A stretch of DNA of 15,238 nucleotides. It comes from Nitriliruptorales bacterium. Its GTDB lineage: Bacteria; Actinomycetota; Nitriliruptoria; Euzebyales; Egibacteraceae. The notes below the pieces were generated by a model. That model saw nothing but the letters and a program-made list of their open reading frames with translations, had not been told where the DNA came from and did not search any database. Made by a program: the position numbers and the translations under genes. Where the stretch lies: assembly GCA_007126835.1 (NCBI GenBank), contig SLAO01000134.1:1-15238 (forward strand), written 5' to 3'. The stretch's first letter is position 1; each line of letters begins with the position of its first letter. Shown in pieces: positions 6,406 through 13,136 of the stretch.

Positions 6406-7773
6406 ATGGCTGACCTCGTGGACCTGACCGCCGCGCAAGACCTCGAGGCGCTGCGCGCCCACCTCGACGAGACCGGGACGCTCGACATCGCCGAGGAGCT
6501 GGCCCGGGTGCCGCCCGAGGAGATGGCCGTCCCCTTCCGCCTGCTGGCCAAGGATCGCGCGCTGCAGGTGTTCGAAGCGCTCGACCCGGCGCATCAGCAG
6601 CAGTTGCTCGACGCCTTGCGGGAGGATCGGGTCCGCGAGCTGGTGGCCGAGATGGACCCCGACGACCGCGCGCGCCTGCTCGACGAGATGCCGGCGAAGG
6701 TGGCCAAGCGCCTGCTCGGCGGGTTGAGCCGCGAAGAACGGCAGCTGACCTCCATCTTGCTGGGGTACCCGGCCGAGTCGGCCGGGCGCATCATGAGCCC
6801 GCAGTTCGTCAACTTGCGTGCGGCGATGACCACCGCCGACGCGCTGGCGAAGATCCGTCGGGCCGGGACGGACGCCGAGACGGTCTACACCCTGCCGGTC
6901 ACCGACGATGCCCGGCGCCTGGTCGGCGTGGTGTCGTTGCGTGATCTCGTCACGGCCCCGCCCACCCGGCGCGTGGAGGAGCTCATGGTCGGCGACGTGG
7001 TGTCCGTGCACGTCGGCGCCGACCAGGAGGAGGCCGCCCGCCTGATCCAGGACGCTGACCTCCTCGCGCTGCCCGTCGTCGACCAGGAAGAGCGGCTGGT
7101 GGGTGTGATCACCGTCGACGACGCGATGGAGGTGCTCGAGCGCGAGGTCACCGAAGACGTCAGCCGAGCCGGGGGTGTCGAGCCGCTCGACCGCCCGTAC
7201 CTGACCGCCGGACCGTTCGACCTGGCCCGCAAGCGCGCGGTGTGGCTGCTGTTCCTGGGTGTGGCCGCCGTGTTGACGGTCAACGTGCTCACCGCTTTCG
7301 AGGAGACCCTCGAGGCCGTGGCGACATTGGCGGTGTTCATCCCCCTGCTGATCGATACCGGCGGCAACTCGGGGGCGCAGGCGTCGACGGTGGTGATCCG
7401 CGCCATGTCGATCGGTGAGGTCCGCTTCCGCGACCTGCCGCGTGTCCTGGGGCGCGAGCTGCTCGTCGGCGTGATGCTCGGCTTGATGCTGGGGCTCGTC
7501 GCGTTCCCGCTCGTGTCGTGGGTATTCGGCTTGGAGTTCGGGATCATCATCGCCGCCACGCTGGTGGCCATCGTGATCTGGGCCACGTTGGCTGGGGCGG
7601 CGCTGCCGATGCTGGCCAAGCGCTTCGGGCTGGACCCGGCGGTGCTGTCGGCGCCGATCATCACCACGCTCGTCGACGCCACCGGGCTGCTGATCTACCT
7701 GGGCATCGCGGTGGTCGTCCTGAGCGAGGAGCTCGCGGCGGCGAGCGCGGTGATGACGGTGCTGACCGGCTGA
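6406..7773 (+). CDS. mgtE: Magnesium transporter/channel MgtE
   Basis: The product has 455 residues, the normal MgtE length, with every family part: N-terminal superhelical MgtE_N domain (about 15-125), two CBS domains (about 130-187 and 192-250), a plug helix near 252-275 and five membrane segments (about 278-453). The pore motifs are present: PLLIDTGGNSGAQAS at 313-327 and TTLVDATGLLIYL at 420-432, where Asp424 matches the Mg2+-binding pore Asp. MgtE is a Mg2+-selective inner-membrane channel whose cytoplasmic domains close it when internal Mg2+ is high. GGAGG (6396-6400) five bases before the ATG fixes the start. Expression should be governed by the upstream M-box and possibly the leader ORF, so Mg2+ would act on both transcript and protein. 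Confidence 0.97.
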   Translation: MADLVDLTAAQDLEALRAHLDETGTLDIAEELARVPPEEMAVPFRLLAKDRALQVFEALDPAHQQQLLDALREDRVRELVAEMDPDDRARLLDEMPAKVAKRLLGGLSREERQLTSILLGYPAESAGRIMSPQFVNLRAAMTTADALAKIRRAGTDAETVYTLPVTDDARRLVGVVSLRDLVTAPPTRRVEELMVGDVVSVHVGADQEEAARLIQDADLLALPVVDQEERLVGVITVDDAMEVLEREVTEDVSRAGGVEPLDRPYLTAGPFDLARKRAVWLLFLGVAAVLTVNVLTAFEETLEAVATLAVFIPLLIDTGGNSGAQASTVVIRAMSIGEVRFRDLPRVLGRELLVGVMLGLMLGLVAFPLVSWVFGLEFGIIIAATLVAIVIWATLAGAALPMLAKRFGLDPAVLSAPIITTLVDATGLLIYLGIAVVVLSEELAAASAVMTVLTG

Positions 7774-7785
7774 CTGCGCCGGACT

Positions 7786-7863
7786 CGTCGCGGGGGCTGC
7801 GCCGATGTCGCCGCCGGGGCCGCACCGGGCCGTCGCGGGGGCTGCGCCGATGTCGCCGCCGGG
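7786..7863. repeat. Two-copy 33-bp direct repeat after mgtE
   Basis: Positions 7786-7818 and 7831-7863 are identical over 33 bp (each begins CGTCGCGGGGGCTGCG and ends GTCGCCGCCGGG), separated by 12 bp, so the period is 45. They start just past the mgtE stop. No strong hairpin or T-tract is seen in either copy. They may be a recent tandem duplication or paired protein sites. Confidence 0.8.
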
Positions 7864-7978
7864 TACGAGTGGGCACGTATGTCGGGGCGCGTAGCGGGAA
7901 CAGCTGACAGGCATGCGGTCATCCTGAGCCCTCCGGCTGGGATCCGCGTCCCCCCGAAGGCCAGGAGTTGGTTGCGAA

Positions 7979-10900
7979 GTGTCCCAGTACGAGCAGCAGT
8001 CGCGCGCCGCTGGAGCGGGCGCCGTGTCGGGGCAGTCCGGCCGGGTCTGGCCCGAGGCGAGTGGCCGTCGCCAGCTCTGGCGGCGGCTGCGGCGGCCGGC
8101 GCTTGTTTCGGTGGCCGTCGCCGCCTTTGCCGCGGTGCTCGTCGGTGCGGTCTGGCTGGCCCCACCGACGGTCGCGGCTCGGGTTATCGAGCCGCTGCTG
8201 GGCATGTACGCGGGCAACCCGACCCTGCCCGACGAGCTCGAAGCCGCCGCAGAGCGCAGCGTCGTGTACGACGCTGACGGTGACGAGCTCGCGACGCTGT
8301 TCCGCGACGAGAACCGCGTCACCGTGGCCCTCGAGGACGTGTCGCCGCACATGCAGGCGGCGGTCCTGGCGACCGAGGACCACCGGTTCGTCCATCACCC
8401 TGGGATCCACCACCGCGCGATCGCGAGGGCCGCTTGGGTCAACTGGCGCGCCGACGAGGTGGTCGAAGGTGGTTCGACGATCACCCAGCAGCTGGTTCAG
8501 AACACCTTGGTGGGCGACGACCAGTCGCTGCAGCGCAAGGCGGAGGAGGGTTACCTGGCGCTGCGGCTGGAACGCCGGCTCGACAAGGACGAGATCCTCG
8601 AAACGTACCTCAACCACATCTACTTGGGCGAGGGCGCCTACGGCGTGGGCACCGCCGCAGAGGTGTACTTCTCCAAGGACGCCGACGAGCTCGACGTGGG
8701 TGAGTCGGCCACCATTGCGGGGATGGTGCGGGCACCCGACTCGGCCAACCCGGTCGCCGCCCCCGACCTCGCCCGCCAGCGTCGCGACGTCGTACTGCAG
8801 CAGATGGCCGCGCACGGCTACCTCGACCACGACGAGGCCGAGGCGGCCATGGACGAAGACATCGACCTGGACATCTCCCCGCCGGAGGCACCCGACGAGC
8901 CGTTCTTCGTCAACGCGGTGATCGACGAGCTGCTCGACGACGAGCGCTTGGGCTCGGACGAGGAAGCGCGCAGGGAGCTGCTGTACACCGGCGGTCTGGA
9001 GATCCACACCACGCTCGACCCGGATCTGCAGGAGCAGGCGGGCGACGCCGTCGAAGCGGTGCTCGACGACCCCGAGCAGCACCCCCAGGCCACCATCGTG
9101 GCCGTCGAGCCCGGCGACGGTGCTGTAGCGGCGATGGGGGTCGGGCCGCGGGACTGGGGCGACTGCGAGGAGGATGACGAAGCCTGCCCCTACACGCGGG
9201 TCAACCCGGCGGTGCCCGGGCTGGGAGGCACCGGCCGGCAGCCTGGCAGCGCGTTCAAGCCGTTCGTGGCCGCGGCGGCGCTGCAGGAGGGCGCCGGCCC
9301 GGGTTGGGAGGCCACCGGGCAGTCCGAGGAGCCCATCCCAGGGTGTGAGCCGCAGGACGACGGCGACGACTGGGCGCCGACCAACTACGACGGGGTCGAC
9401 GCCGGCGTGATCGAGATGTCCGAGGCCGTCGCGGACTCGAACAACGTCTACCACGCGAAGCTCGGCCCCCTGGTCGGCCTGGACGACCTCGTCGCATCCG
9501 CCGAGCGCGCCGGTCTCGTCTCTGGGGACCTGCCTGAGCACTGCGCGGTCACGCTCGGGGCGGGGTCGGTCTACCCGATCGACATGGCGACCGGGTACGC
9601 GACCATCGCCAACGACGGGCAGCGCTGCGACCCCTATGTGGTGGAGTCGGTCACCGACGCGCAAGGCGACACGCTTTTCGAGCACGAGCCCGCGTGCGAG
9701 GAGGTCTACAACGCCGAGACCACTGCCACGTTGACGAGCATGATGCGCCAGGTCGTCGAGGATGGCACCGGCCCCCGCGCTGCCGTGGAGGAAGCGCCGG
9801 TCGCCGGCAAGACCGGCACGACCCAGGACTTTCGCGACGCCTGGTTCGTCGGCTACACCGGTGGTGACGAGCCGCTGTCCACGGCGGTGTGGGTCGGCCA
9901 CGAAGAGCCGGCTCCGCTGCACGACGTCGCGGGGGAGTCCTCGGTGACCGGAGGCACCCTGCCAGCCGACATGTTCTCGCAGTTCATGACGGCAGCGGTC
10001 GAGCAGCGGTCGACCGGCGATCTGATCGAGGCCCCTCCTGCACAGATGGTTGACGTCCCGGACCTGGTCGGCGACGACGTCGACGAGGTGCTCGAGGACG
10101 CCGACGAGGTGCCGTCGGAGGGCGATCCGGCAGACCTGCTCGAAGTCGGGGCTGATGTTGGTGATGCGGAGCCTGAGCATCACGCCACCGAGGGCTTCGA
10201 TCTGCACCTCGTCGTCTACGAGGTGTCGGATTGGCGCTCCACCGACGAGGTGCTGTCGCAATCCATCGATGCGGGCTCGGAGGTGGAGGCCGGCAGCATC
10301 GTCGTCTTGACGGTCTCCGACGGCGAAGGTGCGCCTCCGGAGGTGCCCGACGTCATCGGGGCCGACGTCGACACCGCGACCGGTGTCCTCGCCGACGCCG
10401 GCTACGAGGCGACCACCCAGCCCTCCGACGTCGAGGTGGTCGTCGCGCCGCAGGATCCTGACCAGTTCGACACTGCCCCGTCGGTCGACAGCCTCGCCGA
10501 GCTGCCCGACGAGTTCGACATCGTCAGCGAGCCGGCTGCCGATGGTGGGGCCGTCCTCAGCCAGGACCCCGGGCCTGGCACGACAGCCGAGCCGGGCGAG
10601 TCGGTGTCACTGCAAGTCGCTCGCCTGCAAGTCCGGGTCGTGCTGCCCGAAACGGAGCCGGAGCCAGACGAGGAGGAGCCCGACGAGCCGAGTGAGCCGG
10701 GTGAGCCGGACGAGCCCGAGGATGAGGGTGAGGCGGACGAGGCTGACGATGAGGGCGAGCCCGAGGAACCGGACGATGAGGGTGAGCCGGACGAGGCCGA
10801 CGACGGCAACGGCAACGGCAACGGCAACGACAACGGCAACGGCAACGACGAGGGCAACGGCAACGCCGAGGATGAGGAAGGCAACGCCGAGCCTGACTCC

Positions 10901-11179
10901 GGTTCCCAATCTGGCGGCGACGGTGAGGGCCAGGCTGAGGACGGCGGCGGTGCGGCCGAGGACGGTGACGAATCTGATGACACCGCCGAGAACTCGAACG
11001 ACACCGAGGACGGAACCGAAGCGAACGGAGGCGAGGACGGCGCCGACGGAGACACGGCTGGCGACGAGGACGCCGAGGGCGACGCGGGCGACGAGGGTGA
11101 CGCTGACGACGCGGGCGACGCTGACGACGCTGACGACGCGGGCGACGAGGGCGACGAGGGCGCGGACCAGGATCAGTGA
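7979..11179 (+). CDS. Class A penicillin-binding protein with PASTA domains and a long acidic tail
   Basis: The product has 1066 residues and makes and cross-links peptidoglycan outside the membrane. Residues 1-40 are cytoplasmic and basic, and 41-61 are the membrane anchor. The GT51 glycosyltransferase (about 85-290) has the EDHRF motif at 133-137 with catalytic Glu133, GGSTITQQLVQN at 164-175, RKAEE at 186-190 and ILETYLNHIYLGEGAYG. The transpeptidase (about 370-670) has nucleophile Ser424 in SAFK 424-427, SNN 487-489 and KTG 611-613. Two PASTA-like regions follow (about 692-780 and 787-880), divergent but holding the VPDLVG/VPDVIG starts. Residues 890-1066 are low complexity: Asp/Glu/Pro, then Asn-Gly repeats (943-962), then Asp/Glu/Gly/Ala. 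The tail is probably disordered and extracellular. The GTG start at 7979 has AGGAG eleven bases upstream. Class A PBPs commonly run 700-900 residues; the tail accounts for the excess. Confidence 0.95.
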   Translation: MSQYEQQSRAAGAGAVSGQSGRVWPEASGRRQLWRRLRRPALVSVAVAAFAAVLVGAVWLAPPTVAARVIEPLLGMYAGNPTLPDELEAAAERSVVYDADGDELATLFRDENRVTVALEDVSPHMQAAVLATEDHRFVHHPGIHHRAIARAAWVNWRADEVVEGGSTITQQLVQNTLVGDDQSLQRKAEEGYLALRLERRLDKDEILETYLNHIYLGEGAYGVGTAAEVYFSKDADELDVGESATIAGMVRAPDSANPVAAPDLARQRRDVVLQQMAAHGYLDHDEAEAAMDEDIDLDISPPEAPDEPFFVNAVIDELLDDERLGSDEEARRELLYTGGLEIHTTLDPDLQEQAGDAVEAVLDDPEQHPQATIVAVEPGDGAVAAMGVGPRDWGDCEEDDEACPYTRVNPAVPGLGGTGRQPGSAFKPFVAAAALQEGAGPGWEATGQSEEPIPGCEPQDDGDDWAPTNYDGVDAGVIEMSEAVADSNNVYHAKLGPLVGLDDLVASAERAGLVSGDLPEHCAVTLGAGSVYPIDMATGYATIANDGQRCDPYVVESVTDAQGDTLFEHEPACEEVYNAETTATLTSMMRQVVEDGTGPRAAVEEAPVAGKTGTTQDFRDAWFVGYTGGDEPLSTAVWVGHEEPAPLHDVAGESSVTGGTLPADMFSQFMTAAVEQRSTGDLIEAPPAQMVDVPDLVGDDVDEVLEDADEVPSEGDPADLLEVGADVGDAEPEHHATEGFDLHLVVYEVSDWRSTDEVLSQSIDAGSEVEAGSIVVLTVSDGEGAPPEVPDVIGADVDTATGVLADAGYEATTQPSDVEVVVAPQDPDQFDTAPSVDSLAELPDEFDIVSEPAADGGAVLSQDPGPGTTAEPGESVSLQVARLQVRVVLPETEPEPDEEEPDEPSEPGEPDEPEDEGEADEADDEGEPEEPDDEGEPDEADDGNGNGNGNDNGNGNDEGNGNAEDEEGNAEPDSGSQSGGDGEGQAEDGGGAAEDGDESDDTAENSNDTEDGTEANGGEDGADGDTAGDEDAEGDAGDEGDADDAGDADDADDAGDEGDEGADQDQ
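10647..11176 (+). repeat. Low-complexity acidic repeats coding the PBP tail
   Basis: This stretch encodes residues 890-1066 of the PBP. Simple sequence dominates: GAGCCGGACGAG-type units at 10660-10800, a run of AACGGC hexamers at 10808-10862, and GACGACGCGGGCGACG-type units at 11080-11165. Repeats of this kind are prone to length change by slippage, so the tail length may vary between strains. Confidence 0.75.
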
Positions 11180-11251
11180 CGAGCGACCCTCGCCAGGCGG
11201 GGCGGAGGTCTCTCGATCCGTGGGCTGCAACCCCGCAGGGTGAGCACACGT

Positions 11252-11270
11252 CCGCAGCGCACCGCTGCGG
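11252..11270 (+). terminator. GC-rich hairpin after the PBP gene (possible terminator)
   Basis: CCGCAGCG (11252-11259) and CGCTGCGG (11263-11270) pair perfectly over 8 bp around a CAC loop, 72 bases past the PBP stop. There is no T-tract, so it could end transcription only in the T-poor mode proposed for GC-rich actinobacteria, or simply protect the 3' end. Confidence 0.4.
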
Positions 11271-11421
11271 TGCATGCACGCGCTGTGGCCGACGCGGACG
11301 CTATGTGGCGAAGAGGGAGGCTCGGGGGCCCATGATGCCTTCGGATCACGGGTGAGCCCATTGCGATGCTCGGATATCGGGCGAAACGGACCGCCCTGCG
11401 ATGGCATAAAGGGTGTGTTTA

Positions 11422-11475
11422 GGACGCGACTGGTACATCTGCACGAGAGCTCGTGCGGATGTACCAGTCGCGTCC
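11422..11475. repeat. 25-bp inverted repeat with 4-base loop
   Basis: The arms 11422-11446 (from GGACGCGACTGGTAC) and 11451-11475 (to GTACCAGTCGCGTCC) pair over 25 positions with a single G-U (11440 with 11457) and a GAGC loop. It ends 17 bases before the GTG used for the next gene. The right flank is GCTTTG and the left flank TTTA, so neither side has a real T-tract. It may be a two-way terminator, an operator or a small mobile-repeat remnant. Confidence 0.75.
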
Positions 11476-11492
11476 GCTTTGCCCCAGTTAGC

Positions 11493-13136
11493 GTGGCCGA
11501 TAGCCGCCGTGCTCACGCGGAGCGCCTCGACCGGTCAGCGAGCGACGGTGCTGACCGCCGCAGAAAGACGACGGGCGCCCGCAGGCGCGGTGGGTCTCGC
11601 CCGGCGCCCCTTGCGACCAACCTGCGGCGCGTCGCGCTGGGCACCCTCCTCCTTGCGAGCGCTGCGGTTCTTGCCACCGCGTCAGCCGCCCACGCTGACC
11701 CGGAACCCGCACCGCTCGCCGAGTACGTCCGATCGGTCGATGAGCGTCTGCCGGCACAGCTGGAGCGCTACGACGTGCCAGGGGCAGCAGCTGCGGTGAT
11801 CGTGGATGGTGAGGTCGTCTGGTCGGCGGGGTACGGCGTCGCCGACGAGCAAAGCCAGGAGCCGGTCACGACCGACACCGTCTTGCAGGCGGGGTCGATC
11901 TCGAAGTCGGTGACCGCGTGGACGGTGTTGCGGCTGGTAGAGGATGGCGCGATCGACCTCGATGCGCCGGTTCAGAGGTACCTGTCGCGGTGGGAGCTGC
12001 CAAGCGATTCGACCCACCGCGACGGCGTCACCGTCGAGCGACTCCTCAGCCACACCGCCGGCCTGCCATGGCAGATCGGCGAATCGCGCCCACCCGAGCG
12101 GGCGCTTTCGGCGCCGGAGTTGCTGTCCGGAGGGCTCGGTGGCGAGCCGGTGGGCGTGGTCGAGCCGCCCGGGACAGGTTTTCGCTACTCCAATCCCGGC
12201 TACATCGTGCTGGAGTTGCTCGTGGAGGACGTCACCGGCCGCGACTTCGCGTCGTTCGCCCAGGCCGAGGTGCTCGAGCCGCTCGGGATGGGCGACTCGG
12301 CGTTCGTGTGGCGCGACGAGTTCGCCCCTCGAGCCACGACCGGGCACACCTTCGACGGTGAGCCTCTCGAAGCTCGGCGTCACCCTCCCGCCGCCGCCGG
12401 AGGCCTCTACACCACCGTCGATGATCTCGCGCGGTTCGTGGCGGCTTCCACCCAGGGCGATGAGGGTCAGCCGCCTGGGCGCGGTGTCCTGCAGCCTTCC
12501 TCGGTGGAGGCGGTGCAGAGCCCGGTTGCCACGGTCGAAGGCATGCCGCATGCGTTGATGGCCGAGGCGACCGGCCTCGGGCACTTCGTCGAGGACCTGC
12601 CTGACGGCCGGCGTGCGGTCATGCATGGTGGCGAGAACGAGGGCGCGGTGGGCGGCTACTTCGCGGTGCCCGAGACCGGCGACGGCGTGGTGTTGCTGAC
12701 CAACAGCCGGCGCAGCTACCGCCTCATGGCCGACCATGTCGCAGCGTGGGCCGAGTGGCGCGGACTCGGGGCTCCTGCCGTGACGCGCACGTTCGACCGA
12801 GCTCAGACCACCCTGTGGCTGACGCTGGCAGTCGGTGTCGCGGCCAGCGCCTGGGTGGCGTGGCGCCTGGTCCAGGGCTTGCGGGGCGGGCGCCGGCGAT
12901 GGGCGCCGACGTCGCGAGGGGCCCGCGCGGCCCGCCTGGCGCAAGCCGGGCTCGGCGTGCTGCTGCTGATCCTGTGGTGGGGTCCGCTGTCGGGCATCTT
13001 GCCCACGTTCTTCCCGGTGCTGTCGGGCTACGTCGCGGTGGTGCTCAGCGGCCTGGGGGGCCTGCTCTTGCTGACCGCGGCGACGGCCCCCACCGCGTCA
13101 GCTGCTCCAGCGCCGTCGCAACCCCTCGGCCCCTAG
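11493..13136 (+). CDS. Serine beta-lactamase-family hydrolase (PF00144) with C-terminal membrane domain
   Basis: The product has 547 residues from GTG 11493. Residues 44-68 look like a Sec signal peptide (NLRR, hydrophobic core, ASAAHA), so the enzyme acts outside the membrane. The catalytic domain (about 72-425) has the three family motifs: Ser135-x-x-Lys138 in AGSISKS, Tyr232-Ser-Asn234 (YSN), and His378-Gly-Gly380. This family holds D-alanyl-D-alanine carboxypeptidases, peptidases, esterases and class C beta-lactamases; the substrate cannot be told here. Three hydrophobic segments follow (about 438-458, 483-500, 505-529). The nearby PBP suggests cell-wall work, by inference. The start is uncertain: the frame is open back to 11274, no ribosome site is seen before the GTG, and the first 43 residues may be untranslated. 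The last 39 bp overlap the convergent repeat-protein gene. Confidence 0.85.
   Translation: MADSRRAHAERLDRSASDGADRRRKTTGARRRGGSRPAPLATNLRRVALGTLLLASAAVLATASAAHADPEPAPLAEYVRSVDERLPAQLERYDVPGAAAAVIVDGEVVWSAGYGVADEQSQEPVTTDTVLQAGSISKSVTAWTVLRLVEDGAIDLDAPVQRYLSRWELPSDSTHRDGVTVERLLSHTAGLPWQIGESRPPERALSAPELLSGGLGGEPVGVVEPPGTGFRYSNPGYIVLELLVEDVTGRDFASFAQAEVLEPLGMGDSAFVWRDEFAPRATTGHTFDGEPLEARRHPPAAAGGLYTTVDDLARFVAASTQGDEGQPPGRGVLQPSSVEAVQSPVATVEGMPHALMAEATGLGHFVEDLPDGRRAVMHGGENEGAVGGYFAVPETGDGVVLLTNSRRSYRLMADHVAAWAEWRGLGAPAVTRTFDRAQTTLWLTLAVGVAASAWVAWRLVQGLRGGRRRWAPTSRGARAARLAQAGLGVLLLILWWGPLSGILPTFFPVLSGYVAVVLSGLGGLLLLTAATAPTASAAPAPSQPLGP

Larger units (their letters stand above)
11180..11492. other. 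313-bp intergenic region between PBP and serine hydrolase
   Basis: I see no convincing gene here. It holds a GC-rich hairpin (11252-11270), an adjacent TGCATGCA palindrome (11271-11278) and a large inverted repeat (11422-11475), listed separately. No confident promoter pair was found. Part of it would be coding if the next gene began further upstream in the open frame (open from 11274), but that stretch lacks a good start and signal-peptide logic. Confidence 0.6.

Noticed and set aside
7786..7863. CRISPR array
   Set aside because: Only two repeat copies, with a 12-bp spacer that is too short and no cas genes nearby.
6097..10261. Long minus-strand open frames (751 and 780 codons) opposite mgtE and the PBP
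   Set aside because: Antisense shadows from high GC content; both lie over genes with unambiguous catalytic motifs.
11274..11492. N-terminal extension of the serine hydrolase to 11274
   Set aside because: The frame is open but has no ribosome site or protein character, and it would place the 25-bp inverted repeat inside the coding region far ahead of the signal peptide.
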